A stretch of 64,000 bases of DNA. It comes from Saccharomycopsis crataegensis (Eukaryota > Ascomycota > Saccharomycetes > Ascoideales > Saccharomycopsidaceae). Location of the stretch: assembly GCF_037102585.1 (NCBI RefSeq), contig NW_027043829.1, forward strand, positions 2,914,001 through 2,978,000, written 5' to 3'. The notes beneath the pieces are model-generated. The model saw only the letters and a list, made by a program, of their open reading frames with translations, ran no database searches and was not told the origin of the DNA. The translations under genes were made by a program, and so were the position numbers. This document shows positions 1-10,735 of this stretch, in pieces; position 1 is the first letter of the stretch; every line of letters starts with the position of its first letter.

Positions 1-1024
1 TGGGGTGGGAGTCGATGAACCCAAAACAGAAATGAGGCTAAGTAACATTACGTAACATCCGTGTTTCTAATTATTTGTTGATGAGGTAACATGTTGAGTG
101 GAAGAGTTACAGCAATTTTTATTTTTATTTTATGATTTTCTTTTAAAGAAAAAGAAGCTTTTACTTGTAATGGTGTTTCTCTACACTTTTGATTGATACG
201 GAACACCAGATTATATTCATACTAGTAAGCAAAAATAATTCATACAGATCTCTGGATTTTTTTTTTTTTTTGTGCTTTACTTGATTCATGTCAACCGGGA
301 ACAATTTTTCCCAGCATGGAACTCTAATTGCTCACATCAATAGGAAACAAATTTTTGCACCAGACACATGTGTATAAGAAGTTATGAAATTAGACATTTA
401 TCTTCTATTTGTGCTTTGATTGAAAGGAATTAGCACATTTCCTCTAATGCTGTGAACAGATATCAATATGTGTCGAAGCATCTCTTCAGAAACCCTCATG
501 ATTGGGTTGGACGTAGAACTAAATGTCGGTTTATAGATATTAGTGTAATGATAATAATAAATATAAAGTAAATGCGAACATTTAATAATATATAAACAGG
601 AATTAGGTTGTGAGTCTTGATGATTCTATATACATGATAGTAGTAACTATTAATCGCTAAAAGCTACAAAAGTAGTGGGAGTATTGTCAGTTCCAGCGAA
701 ATCACATTACTAACTGCACTACATGAGAGTGGTAGTTACACTCGGAGACCCGAGTCTGAAAATTGATAAGTACGGCTAATAAGCCAATCAGAGGTATTCT
801 GATACTGGAGAAGATTGATCTTCAGAGATTTAAATAATTATATATAGAAGCATAATATACCACCACTGGTAGGAGGGGGAGCTGCGATTGAGAGAGATCC
901 GATTTCGACTGAACTTGTCTTATCATAAACTCTGATATCATTTAATCCCAAGCTGAAATAAACGACACACAAACCATCCAGCCCCCCAATCTAACTTGTA
1001 ACAACTAATTATTATTACTTCATA

Positions 1025-1192
1025 ATGTCCCAAGATAACTCTAACTATAACTTATCCGTCACTTCCAATGCGGCACCTACGGATGGTCATACTTCCGCTC
1101 CGGTAAACTCTAACAAGAATTTACAAGTATTTATGGTTATGAGCCCTTTGACACAGAGCCATGTTAATAGGTCTGTACTATGGGCAGACTGA
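1025..1192 (+). pseudogene. 55-codon frame, possible truncated hexose-transporter start
   Basis: An ATG in a good yeast context (an AT-rich leader ending in ATA before the ATG) opens a 55-codon frame. The first 30 residues are polar (MSQDNSNYN...), followed by NKNLQVFMVMS. Yeast hexose transporters often begin with a polar tail, then Lys-Asn and the first hydrophobic segment, so this may be the 5' stub of a lost transporter. No transporter sequence follows the TGA. It could equally be a short orphan gene or chance. Confidence 0.25.
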
Positions 1193-2146
1193 CATTATCT
1201 AAGTTTAGTTGAACACTTGCTGCACATGATTTACTACCCTCGATAAAATTTTACGAAAAACTTTGGGCGGTAAGGATTTAAGTAGCTATTATTCTATTAT
1301 TAATTGCCAATTTTTTTGTTTTTATTTTCTTCTTACACTCTTTTAGCTCGCAATTATTCCTTTTTTTAGACTTCAGTACAATTTTCAGATCTTCATAATA
1401 ATCGTTTAGCATCAGCCACTTTGATTACATATAATTCTATCCATAGAAATCCTTTCCAATAATTCCAGTCATGAAGTTTTAAATTTACTCAGGTTTGTAA
1501 AATCACTAGCTGCATTCTCATAGGATATACGAACTTCTTTAAAAATTAAAAATTCAGCCCTTATCTACTGTACTAAAGTTTGTCAAGAACCACAGACTTT
1601 TTGCTAATTCAAATTGATTATCAAATCCTCGGAACCCGAGCTGATCTAAATCTGAAGATGGTTAGTGCTTCATTTAATTTTTTTTTTCTGTTCCCAAAAG
1701 AGGAAACGTGTTTACCAAACCTACTTACACAGTGTTTCTAAAGCGAGAATCTATTTTCGCTAGTTTGTACCTAATGGCTGTTAAATGGTTCAGCTCATAT
1801 ATTATACTTATTTAAAGGTTTCTCATTACAAACCTAAGATATCGATCGAACATATTTCATATTTTCTATGTTTTTCGTGGCTCACCCATTCTTACAAACC
1901 TACAAACAGTTGTGATGATTTCAAAATAGACCCCATCAAAATATCGCAATGTTGTTGATAGTGGTTTGCGTGTGTTTTGGCCACTATAATCGATCGGAAG
2001 TGCTCGATACGTGAGCGTGGATAGCTTGCAATCATTATCGTCGTTTGCAGATATACAGGGAATTTCAATTAGTGGAGTCCTTGTAAGAGAATAAAAAATA
2101 ACCAAAGTAGTTGTGAGCATTGGGTTATGCTCTTATATTACTGTTA

Positions 2147-2182
2147 TCTCCGGTCCGGGGGTTAAGCCGTGCGGCTTGGCGG
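2147..2182. promoter_or_regulatory. CG-rich patch with CGG/CCG triplets upstream of the MFS gene
   Basis: In an otherwise AT-rich promoter, this patch holds several CGG and CCG triplets, including CCGGTCCGG and the near-palindrome GCCGTGCGGC. Zn2Cys6 regulators bind paired CGG triplets and commonly control drug-transporter genes. The patch lies about 390 bp before the MFS start. Binding is inferred. Confidence 0.35.
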
Positions 2183-2492
2183 TATAAGATAGAGAAGCAA
2201 CAAAAAAAAACCAACAAGAATCAGAAAATAACAATAAGTAAAGCGATAATTATTATTCATAGGCAAGGCATAGAGAAATTAAACAAGAAAAGAAAAAATA
2301 AAAATAAAACTTACAAGAGCCAAAACTAAAGAACCTCGGATGGAAAGATCGAGTTATTCTTTCTGATTATTATTAATTTCTTCCAATACAATCTGGGTAC
2401 CTTCCCTTTAAAGAACTTGAAAAAAAAAAAACAAAACAAAACATAGAGTAGAAATTTTATACGATCCCTAATTTGGATAAAATCCTTTCAAC

Positions 2493-2500
2493 TATAAAAA
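2493..2500 (+). promoter_or_regulatory. TATA box of the MFS gene
   Basis: TATAAAAA lies 67 bp upstream of the MFS start codon. A strong TATA box so close to the ATG suggests a short leader and an inducible gene. Confidence 0.5.
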
Positions 2501-2566
2501 GGGACGTCGATTCTCCCCATTCCATGAAGATTTTGTCGTAATCCCCACAATTTCAAACAAACAACG

Positions 2567-4075
2567 ATGCTTGAGTTCAGAGAAAAGTACCGGGCCGGCA
2601 CACCTTTGTTTCTCCAAAACAAATGGGTCATTTTTTTCATGGTGACATTGAGCACCATGCTAGATTTACTCAGTGTCTCTTCTTTATTGGTGTCGACAAA
2701 GTTTATCCATCAACATTATCACGTATCCCCTGCAGTAGCGTCGTGGACCTTGTCAGCGTACGCCGTTACGTTTTCTGGGTTCATTGCATTTCAAGGTAGA
2801 GTTGGGGATATCATAGGTCATGACATTCAATTTATTTTAAATTCCATTTTCTTTGCTATTGCTTCTTTGATATGTGCTCTTGTTGATAACATTTATGTGT
2901 ATATTGTGTTTAGAGCGATCCAAGGGATCGGTGCTGCAGGGCTTGTTCCGTCAAATTACGCGATCACCGCCAATTTATTCCAAGGGAAGCAACTAAATAT
3001 TACATTAGTTTTTTTGAATAGTGTTTTGGGAATAAGTGCAGCTTTGGGAATGCTCATAGGCGGAGCCTTCTTAACAACCGGTGTCAATCAGCATGGAATT
3101 GGGTACGTGACTTGTGCCATCTCGTTGATATTAGGGATAATCGCATTTTTCAGTTTTCCGCAGATTACTCGCAGCAAAGATAAATTGAAAAACTTGGATT
3201 ACTTAGGTTCCATTATTCTCATCAGTGGATTATTATTGATTATTGTTGGGTTCACTGAAGGAGGTGAAAGCTGGAAATCTCCCAAATCATACGTTATTTT
3301 GATCATCGGTTTCATATTGGTGTTGTGCTTTTTTATTTTTGAAAACTACTTGGCATTAAGATTTTTCCCTGATACTCATTTGCTAATTCCCCCAATGGTT
3401 TGGAAGATCCCAAACTTTACACCACTTGTGGTAATCTCAATTCTCAACTTTAGTGGATATTTTGGTAACATGTTTGTCAATACATCATATTCCTTGAATA
3501 TCGACGGAGTTTCCCCATTGGTAGCAGCTGTTAGGTATTTGCCATTCATAGTTACCATGCTTGTTGTGACATTCTTCTTGGCTCTTCTGTACGGCAAAGT
3601 TTCTGAAAAATGGATATCAACTCTAGGATTCTTGATCGGTACCGGGGGATTGGTCGTGCTTTCAAGAATGAATTATAGAATCGATAATTATTATTGGAAA
3701 TTCTCGTTCACTGGACAGATCGCCTTGGCGCTTGGAAGCTGCTTATATTTTGTTCATTATTTGAATATGATAATCACTGCCACTCCATTAGAAGTTCAAG
3801 GAATTGTCAGCGGTATAGCGCAGACTTTTGCTCAATTCGGAATTGCATTATCATTTGCGGTGATCACATCCATTGTTGGTGATCGTGCCACTGAAAAAGA
3901 GTCATTGCATCAAAAGTATCAATATGGTAGTTATTTTTGTTTAGCCTGTTATGCATTAGGTACTTTATTATTATTATTATTTGTCCGTGATGTTAAGGAG
4001 GAAGAGAAAATTGATATCCATGCTATTAAATATGATGACAAAAGTTTAAAGGAAGAGATAGCACCTAATGTTTGA
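2567..4075 (+). CDS. MFS drug:H+ antiporter, DHA2 family (14 TM)
   Basis: A 502-residue multi-spanning membrane protein of the major facilitator superfamily. It probably exports drugs or moves small solutes across the plasma membrane by proton antiport. Motif A is seen at residues 77-85 (GRVGDIIGH). The RxxxQGxGxA motif of TM4 lies at 116-123 (RAIQGIGA). A glycine-rich TM5 follows, resembling antiporter motif C (SAALGMLIGG, about 161-170). About 14 hydrophobic segments can be counted, as in DHA2 members such as S. cerevisiae ATR1 and AMF1. The C-terminal 40 residues are charged and cytosolic. The first ATG has a TATA box 67 bp upstream. The gene lies just outside the left arm of the inverted repeat. 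The substrate cannot be read from sequence. Confidence 0.85.
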   Translation: MLEFREKYRAGTPLFLQNKWVIFFMVTLSTMLDLLSVSSLLVSTKFIHQHYHVSPAVASWTLSAYAVTFSGFIAFQGRVGDIIGHDIQFILNSIFFAIASLICALVDNIYVYIVFRAIQGIGAAGLVPSNYAITANLFQGKQLNITLVFLNSVLGISAALGMLIGGAFLTTGVNQHGIGYVTCAISLILGIIAFFSFPQITRSKDKLKNLDYLGSIILISGLLLIIVGFTEGGESWKSPKSYVILIIGFILVLCFFIFENYLALRFFPDTHLLIPPMVWKIPNFTPLVVISILNFSGYFGNMFVNTSYSLNIDGVSPLVAAVRYLPFIVTMLVVTFFLALLYGKVSEKWISTLGFLIGTGGLVVLSRMNYRIDNYYWKFSFTGQIALALGSCLYFVHYLNMIITATPLEVQGIVSGIAQTFAQFGIALSFAVITSIVGDRATEKESLHQKYQYGSYFCLACYALGTLLLLLFVRDVKEEEKIDIHAIKYDDKSLKEEIAPNV

Positions 4076-4426
4076 AGTGTTCTATTTTGTATTTTAATTC
4101 TTCAGAATGAATTTATTTAGAAATAATTATTCCGAGGCTCTTGCGTTTAATACAAATCATATAAATATAAACAGGATATGTTTTTTAGTAGTTTTCTAAT
4201 ACTGGTGACTTAGAGATTAAGAAAGAATATACTGACTACATAGAGGTTAGCTGGTTTGAACATTTTTCAACTAAAATGTAAACTTTTTTAAAACAGTGAA
4301 TAATGTATTGAAAATTTTGGAGATACAGTAAAGAGAGAAATGATTTTTCTAGTCACGTGTGTTGATTATAATCTCAGAACTTCTAAAAAACTTATAGGCT
4401 GGGCTAAAGAAAATTGTATGAACGAC

Positions 4427-6499
4427 AAACTTTTCCCCAATTTCTTGTTTCTCTGCTACTCTCATATATATGTCAAGCTATTAGTAACTTGGATATTTTT
4501 CTGATTATAATGATGGCTGTGTCATTTATTAAGGTGGAGACTTGGTTTTGAGGCTACTACACAACTATGTGTTGCTTCATTACGCTAACTGTTGTTGACA
4601 TGGAAGACTGAGATTTGTGCTGATATCCAGGTTGCCTTGTTCTTGACTGCTTTATCATCGCCCAAACTGGACAAAAAATGCCAAATATATCCCAACTACC
4701 GTGCAAACCCTTTTGGGACTCTCGAATATGCCTAATATGTACTTATTGTATTGCGCAGGGAGTATATTTACCGATATCGTGAGCACTGGGGGAGATGGTC
4801 AAAACACTTTCAACGTATAGACATCTTCTGCAGTTGTTTTTGCGGGTATTCCGACAACAGTAATTTCGTGGTAGCAAACCATGGGAGGAAAAGCCTCGCC
4901 TGGTAAATCTGGGGCGTGGGATTTGATCACCCGTTTGGGAGTCAATACCGCGAAAATCAACACCAAATCCATTCTAAAATTAAACGAGGAATTTAATAGT
5001 AAAATTATCATTTTGTTTGCTCTGAGCTTCCATAGTGGTATGATAATCGTTACCGATGCCAAAAAACAACTCAGGATACCGCTAATATTCAACATTTGGG
5101 TCAGTTATTGAACTCAATTTATACCAGGGTCCAGAGTGTTGGGAAACACCTATTAGAATCTAGCATTTCTTCGGAGGAGTGTTATAGCCTTTAGGTGATA
5201 TATTCAAGGAGACTGAGGACTGAGATTGATGATAGGATATTGGCGTAATGACCTTAAGCGACTGTTTATTGCCATCGTTTTTTCTCGATGGGGGGCTTCA
5301 GTGTTTGAGCTAAAGACTACAAGTTGGGAAACAAATAGGAAAAAAAAAAAGAATAGCATCATGGAATTTAAGCAAAGGGTAGAAAAGAAAAGAAAATGAA
5401 AGCAGTGATGACTGGAAAGACATTTCATAAGAAGAACGATGACTGACAAGACTGTTCATAAGAATAATCACAATTATAGAAAGAACGATAGCAATTTTGA
5501 AAAAAAAAAAGAGTAACAGGAAAACAATCTTGCGAGTAACTGCAGTGGTTCAATTTTCACAATATTAATAATGATCATGAATCGAAAAAAAAAAATATGA
5601 TTGGAAAGCACATTAATGAGCAAAAAAGGAGAGAGGTGACGATGGAGAAATCACTCAACCAATTAAAACGTCAGTCAATTAATCAATCGACCAGCCAAGT
5701 AGCTAACCAAACAACTAATTTACCAACAAAGCAGCACATAAACACAACAAAAACAACAAATGGAATGATTCCTTAAACACCAACTCAGAGCTATTAAGGG
5801 GGAGAGAAAAAAAAAAAAAGAAAGGTTTTAAACATTAGACACAAAGCCCTCTTTTCACAATTCGGTTTCTGGAAATCGCAGAAAACCATTTATGGAGGTA
5901 TATCAGTAGTTATTAGTTATGGCAATTAAACCGGTATTTTGCAGCATCCAATAAAAATCCCAATTTCAAAGGTCATTCAAATAAAATAATTTCAGAAGGA
6001 CTCTATCCATCCCTTGTTCTCTTGATATTGTGCTGTGGTTAATTGATTGCAAGGAACCACGATTTTGAAGGCAAAATGGAGCAAGATCTTGAGCGTGTAG
6101 GAAGAAGGATGTTGTTGAAGGTTATTGAAGTTTTGAATAAAATGAATGATGGATCTTTTTGAATGATGAATACAGGTGATGTGATTGCTCTACTTGAACT
6201 GATTATTCTGATATTTGATATTTAGGCTTCGCAAAGTGCAAAGTGCAGCGTCCGTGTTTAATCGTGTTTAATTTTTCTTTCTTTCTTTCATTTTTTGGTT
6301 GGTGATTCATCAGGTCTCCCTTTGGGGCCACCCTTTAGAATGGATATTAGTTGCAGCCAAATGGCGAATGCTGCTGCTGGTCGTTACTCTTAGTTGTTGC
6401 TGGTTGTTGGTCGTTGCTGGTCGTTGCTGGTCGTTGCTGGTCGTTGCTGTTAGTTGTCGTCGACTGTCGGTTGTTGCTGGTCATTATCACGTTTGCGCT
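4427..6499. other. non-coding outer part of the left arm
   Basis: About 2 kb downstream of the arm gene with no convincing gene. Two overlapping short frames on opposite strands (4799-5095 minus, 98 codons; 4881-5111 plus, 76 codons) are also in the other arm, but repeat identity alone explains that. I recognise neither product. The stretch has several poly-A tracts (5340, 5500, 5587, 5809) and a run of AACCAA/CAACAA-like words around 5690-5760. Confidence 0.5.
6404..6458. repeat. 10-bp tandem repeat behind the left arm gene
   Basis: Units of GTCGTTGCTG repeat about four times just past the stop codon of the arm gene. The right arm has about three units at the matching place (24556-24600). 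The difference shows slippage since the arms last shared sequence. Confidence 0.7.
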
Positions 6500-9400
6500 T
6501 TACAATAAATATGAGCAGCTTCCGACTGATATTGGCGCCTTATTTCTCATCCTTTCTTTATTCACGATGTTCTCATTCCATTCAGTGTAAATTTTGTTAT
6601 CAGCTTTTTTCGTCTTTCTCATTTTTCTGCCAATTGTGCCATATTCTCTTAATCTTCTCGCGATTGATTTAATTTCTCTGGCTTCCTTTTCGACACTATC
6701 CACAGGGACCTTATTGTTTTCAGTGGAAATTTCACTGTCAGGCTTTTTCATCATTCTCATTTTTCTGCTGGTAACATATTCCCTTAGTCTTCTTGCGATT
6801 GATCTAATGTTCCTTGGCTCCTTTTCAACACTATTCATAGGGGTCCCATTATTTTCAGGAATAATTTTGTTGACATATTTTTCTGACTTTCTAATTTTTC
6901 CACAAATATTACCAATCATATTCCATTCTTTGACTTTAGTGGTTAATTTTTTGGTAGATATTTTTGGGCATCTCATACCAGAGTCTTGATGAGTGGCTTG
7001 TGGAACTGGGAGCTCTTTCTTGTCTGGTGAACTGGTGGGTTTTTTGGAATTATTAGGGTTTTCAATGTCACCAATATGAATCATGTCGACTGGTTGTTCC
7101 AGCTTCTCAAGGCTTGAATTGGAGATTGAAGTTGTAGTGGAAAATTGAAGCTTCTTATTAGGTTTCTCGATACCACCACTGTGAACCACGCCAACTGGTT
7201 GCTTCAGCTTTTCAACATTTGCACTGAAGTTCAAGGTTTGAGGGACCAATTGAAGCTTTTCGCGATCACTCACCATGGAATTGTATTCCATCATAATGAG
7301 CTCAAGAAGTGCTTTCATTCCCTCTGGTGTCTTTGGCAATTTGGAACCAGTCGCGTTTGGTTTGGCTTTGCCAGCCATAGTAGAGTCATTGCTGATATTG
7401 AAAATAGCAGCTGGAGTATTCTCCTTTTGTGCAGGACTCTTGTTCTTTGGAGATTCAATCATTGGTTTGGCTTTGACAACCATAGCAGAGTCATTGCTGA
7501 TATTGAAAATAGCAGCTGGAGTATTCTCCTTTTGTGCAGGGCTCTTGTTCTTTGGAGATTCAATCGTTGGTTTGGCTTTGACAACCATAGCAGAGTCATT
7601 GCTGATATTGAAAATAGCAGTTGGAGTATTCTCTTTTTGTGCAGGACTCTTGTTCTTTGGAGATTCAATCGTTGGTTTGGCTTTGACAACCATAGCAGAG
7701 TCATTGCTGATATTGAAAATAGCAGCTGGAGTATTCTCCTTTTGTGCAGGGCTCTTGTTCTTTGGAGATTCAATCGTTGGTTTGGCTTTGACAACCATAG
7801 CAGAGTCATTGCTGACATTGGAAATAGCAGTTGGAATATTCTTCTTTTGCAGGCTGTTGCCATCTTGCGTCATTTGCATCATCTGCCTCTTATATCTGAT
7901 TGCATCACAAGCTTTTCCAAATCGTTTGTTTCTTCTTCTTGTTTCAATTTCCATTGTGGTTTTCTTTTTGGTGACAGGTCTCAACTTTTTTCCTTGATGT
8001 TCAGCAAATTTTAAAGTCTTGTACTCGGTGATATAAAGGTTGTTACTGTCCTCTGGGGCTAAAATCTTCACTTTTGGAGTGCGGACAATATCATTGATCT
8101 CATATGTGTCGTGCCATTCGACCACCTTTTCGGCTCTATGAAGTATTTTTTGTACTTCTGACATGAGTTCATATTTCGCATTTTCGATCCTTGGGTCAAT
8201 AATCTTATTAGCATTTTTTGGAGTTGTGCTTTCATTGAAGCGTCTTTTCAATATGGATTTTGGAACACTTGGAATATTCTCCTTTTGTGCAGGACTCTTG
8301 TTCTTTGCAGATTCAATCGTTGGTTTGGCTTCGCCAGCCATAGCAGAGTCATTGCTGACATTGGAAATAGCAGTTGGAATATTCTCCTTTTGTGCAGGGC
8401 TCTTGTTCTTTGGAGATTCAATCATTGGTTTGGCTTTGACAACCATAGCAGAGTCATTGCTGATATTGAAAATAGCAGCTGGAGTATTCTCCTTTTGTGC
8501 AGGGCTCTTGTTCTTTGGAGATTCAATCGTTGGTTTGGCTTTGACAACCATAGCAGAGTCATTGCTGACATTGGAAATAGCAGTTGGAATATTCTTCTTT
8601 TGCAGGCTGTTGCCATCTTGCGTCATTTGCATCATCTGCCTCTTATATCTGATTGCATCACAAGCTTTTCCAAATCGTTTGTTTCTTCTTCTTGTTTCAA
8701 TTTCCATTGTGGTTTTCTTTTTGGTGACAGGTCTCAACTTTTTTCCTTGATGTTCAGCAAATTTTAAAGTCTTGTACTCGGTGATATAAAGGTTGTTACT
8801 GTCCTCTGGGGCTAAAATCTTCACTTTTGGAGTGCGGACAATATCATTGATCTCATATGTGTCGTGCCATTCGACCACCTTTTCGGCTCTATGAAGTATT
8901 TTTTGTACTTCTGACATGAGTTCATATTTCGCATTTTCGATCCTTGGGTCAATAATCTTATTAGCATTTTTTGGAGTTGTGCTTTCATTGAAGCGTCTTT
9001 TCAATATGGATTTTGGAACACTTGGAATATTCTCCTTTTGTGCAGGACTCTTGTTCTTTGCAGATTCAATCGTTGGTTTGGCTTCGCCAGCCATAGCAGA
9101 GTCATTGCTGACATTGGAAATAGCAGTTGGAATATTCTCCTTTTGTGCAGGGCTCTTGTTCTTTGGAGATTCAATCATTGGTTTGGCTTTGCCAACTATA
9201 GCAGATTTATTAGAGCTGGAATTGGAAAGAGCAGTTAGAACACTTTCTTTTTGCGCATTGTTGTCATTTTGTGTCACTTGCTTCATTCCTCTGTTGGATC
9301 TGACTTCATTGCAAACTTTTGCAAATGTTGCAACTATTTGTTTTCTTTCTTCAATTTCCTTTGTGGTTTTCTTTTCAGTAACAGGTCTTAGTTGTTGTCC

Positions 9401-9724
9401 TTCGTTTTCGGCAAATTCTAAATCTTTGTACTCGGTGATGTAAAGATTGATGCTGTCACCTGGGGCCAAAATCTTCACTTTTGGAGTGCGGACAATATCA
9501 TTCATATCATATGCTTCATGCCAGTTTACCACCTTATTGGCTTTATTGAACATTGTTTGTTCTGGTGGCAAGCTTTTAAATGTCCTAATTTTGAGGCATT
9601 TGCCAGTGGTCATCCTAACAACTTCAGCGTTATAATTAGCATTGAAGTAGCTCTTCAATATGGAAGTTGGTTTTGTTTGCTTCGTGCTTTCGGTAACGAT
9701 AGCTCTGATAGTTGGTGAGAGCAT
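6500..9724 (-). CDS. repeat-rich protein with SILK/RVxF-like modules and KEN boxes (left copy, 1074 aa)
   Basis: A family I do not recognise. The N-terminal module (residues 1-140) has SILK at 21-24 and KVVNW at 64-68. The next module has SILK from 239 and KVVEW from 282, and a third copy follows 251 residues later. SILK followed by a [RK]xVx[FW] motif is the known docking pattern for protein phosphatase 1 (Glc7), and the offset is 43 residues in each module. Between and after the modules run 35-residue repeats. Nine of them carry KEN (as KENIP or KENTP), the APC/C degron, next to SPKNKSP sites suited to proline-directed kinases. The basic C-terminal 250 residues hold two copies of an IARRLREY block. 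No signal peptide or membrane segment is seen. All size differences from the right copy keep the frame, which argues for a working gene. Function is inferred. Confidence 0.75.
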   Translation of the reverse strand: MLSPTIRAIVTESTKQTKPTSILKSYFNANYNAEVVRMTTGKCLKIRTFKSLPPEQTMFNKANKVVNWHEAYDMNDIVRTPKVKILAPGDSINLYITEYKDLEFAENEGQQLRPVTEKKTTKEIEERKQIVATFAKVCNEVRSNRGMKQVTQNDNNAQKESVLTALSNSSSNKSAIVGKAKPMIESPKNKSPAQKENIPTAISNVSNDSAMAGEAKPTIESAKNKSPAQKENIPSVPKSILKRRFNESTTPKNANKIIDPRIENAKYELMSEVQKILHRAEKVVEWHDTYEINDIVRTPKVKILAPEDSNNLYITEYKTLKFAEHQGKKLRPVTKKKTTMEIETRRRNKRFGKACDAIRYKRQMMQMTQDGNSLQKKNIPTAISNVSNDSAMVVKAKPTIESPKNKSPAQKENTPAAIFNISNDSAMVVKAKPMIESPKNKSPAQKENIPTAISNVSNDSAMAGEAKPTIESAKNKSPAQKENIPSVPKSILKRRFNESTTPKNANKIIDPRIENAKYELMSEVQKILHRAEKVVEWHDTYEINDIVRTPKVKILAPEDSNNLYITEYKTLKFAEHQGKKLRPVTKKKTTMEIETRRRNKRFGKACDAIRYKRQMMQMTQDGNSLQKKNIPTAISNVSNDSAMVVKAKPTIESPKNKSPAQKENTPAAIFNISNDSAMVVKAKPTIESPKNKSPAQKENTPTAIFNISNDSAMVVKAKPTIESPKNKSPAQKENTPAAIFNISNDSAMVVKAKPMIESPKNKSPAQKENTPAAIFNISNDSTMAGKAKPNATGSKLPKTPEGMKALLELIMMEYNSMVSDREKLQLVPQTLNFSANVEKLKQPVGVVHSGGIEKPNKKLQFSTTTSISNSSLEKLEQPVDMIHIGDIENPNNSKKPTSSPDKKELPVPQATHQDSGMRCPKISTKKLTTKVKEWNMIGNICGKIRKSEKYVNKIIPENNGTPMNSVEKEPRNIRSIARRLREYVTSRKMRMMKKPDSEISTENNKVPVDSVEKEAREIKSIARRLREYGTIGRKMRKTKKADNKIYTEWNENIVNKERMRNKAPISVGSCSYLL
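7345..7840 (-). repeat. 105-bp coding tandem array, left arm
   Basis: Four full 105-bp units (35 codons each) and a partial fifth lie inside the arm gene, read on the minus strand from 7840. Each full unit encodes ...SAMVVKAKP, an ESPKNKSP segment and AQKEN. The right arm has six full units plus the same partial end unit. Confidence 0.85.
7631..9136 (-). repeat. 753-bp in-frame tandem duplication, left arm only
   Basis: Two adjacent copies, 9136-8384 and 8383-7631 (exact phase arbitrary), each encode 251 residues: a SILK/KVVEW module plus flanking KEN repeats. The copies are almost identical, so the duplication is young. The right arm has a single copy, so it arose, or was lost there, after the arms were formed or last converted. 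Confidence 0.8.
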
Positions 9725-10735
9725 TGTTTTCTAGTGTTGTGGTTAGCTTGCCGTTTATTCTGCTGTTATGGGTTTTTTTGAAAACTGGAGTTCCAAAGAA
9801 ACTAAACAATATTGACACTGATTCAGTTAACTAATAACAACTTACTAAAAGTGATAAAGTTTTGATTTAATGTAATAGCTCAAAATATTGGGTTTATGAG
9901 CTGTGGGTTTGCTGGGAATTGTAGTAGTTTGGGTTTGGTAGTTTGGGTTTGGTAGTTTAAGTGAATACAAATTTCAGATGATGTTTGGAGACGATGTTTA
10001 TTTTTGCTGGATGGATTTTACCCATCATCTACAGGTGTGCCACAAAAACAAGAATATTGCTGCAGGCTGACAAAAAAAAAAAATTGCTCGCTAGTGTAAA
10101 CAAAACATTGAACAACTGATATTTTCGCTGACAACTATATACAATAGTTCAATATATAATCATTTTTCTATGAATCAAAAGTAGCATACTATATATAAGA
10201 GTTGTCCGTTATGTTTTTTTATGTCCTGTTGTTGGACTTATTTTTTATTTTGGTATTTGTGCACAAAGAATGTTGAACAGATTCCGCGCAAGTGGAGCTT
10301 AACCATTGCAGAACCCTTGAACACAAACAAATAAACCCACACACTCATTTTCTGTTTGACACAAAACAAAACTCCGTGGAGTGTAAACAACATTACGCTT
10401 GGAAAAATTGAAGCTTTCGGTAGATTTATAGACTTCAAATTTCGCTATATGTTGGTAATTGACTGGTAAAGGTTATGAAGAGTCATAGATGTATTATTGA
10501 TAACACATCACCATGAATCATCGCGTTGCCGGACAGCATCGGTTTGCATACAATCGTAACATAACACTAAATACATATGGAGCAGTACACCATGACCAGA
10601 GAGGAATATTTGGGAGCATGCTCATACTAAGTTTTTCTCGGTCAGCTTTGGTTCTGATAACCTGTTCCACTTGAGAGTGATAAGGCCCTTTCTTCAAGTA
10701 GAGTGGTTTCCAGGGGATTAGATAATTCTCCATAT
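9725..10735. other. upstream region of the left arm gene
   Basis: One kilobase with the promoter of the arm gene, shared with 20830-21834. It holds a short GTTTGGGTTTGGTA tandem repeat near 9919-9958 and AT-rich words (ATATATAA near 10190). Just inside the arm end, a 56-codon open stretch (product starting MENYLIPWKP) is shared with the other arm. Outside that block its reading frames differ between arms, so I do not call it a gene. Confidence 0.45.

Larger units (their letters stand above)
1..2566. other. gene-poor stretch upstream of the MFS gene
   Basis: This 2.5-kb AT-rich stretch has no long open frame. The only coding-like item is the 55-codon frame at 1025-1192, listed separately. The last 450 bases look like the promoter of the MFS gene: a CG-rich patch near 2147-2182 and a TATA box near 2493. 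I recognise no RNA gene. Confidence 0.5.
4360..10735. repeat. left arm of a large inverted repeat
   Basis: Read in reverse complement, this 6.4-kb block matches 20830-26600 almost base for base. The inner end falls at about 10735 (pairs with 20830) and the outer end at about 4360 (pairs with about 26600). Main differences: this arm has a 753-bp internal duplication but two fewer 105-bp repeats, about 46 bp near 4381-4426 missing from the other arm, 5 bp near 10560, 6 bp in the coding tail and one extra 10-bp unit near 6440. It contains one long gene (6500-9724). The near-identity implies recent duplication or ongoing gene conversion. Confidence 0.9.

Noticed and set aside
4360-4430. Long terminal repeats or target-site duplications at the arm ends
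   Set aside because: Arm ends show no common terminal motif, no flanking duplication and no transposase or polymerase gene.
4881-5111. 76-codon frame beginning MGGKASPGKSG, reminiscent of a histone H2A-type N-terminus
   Set aside because: The similarity ends after about ten residues; no histone fold follows and an equally long frame overlaps on the other strand.
7345-7840. CRISPR-like array of regular repeats
   Set aside because: Units are 105 bp with no unique spacers, in frame within a coding sequence, in a eukaryote.
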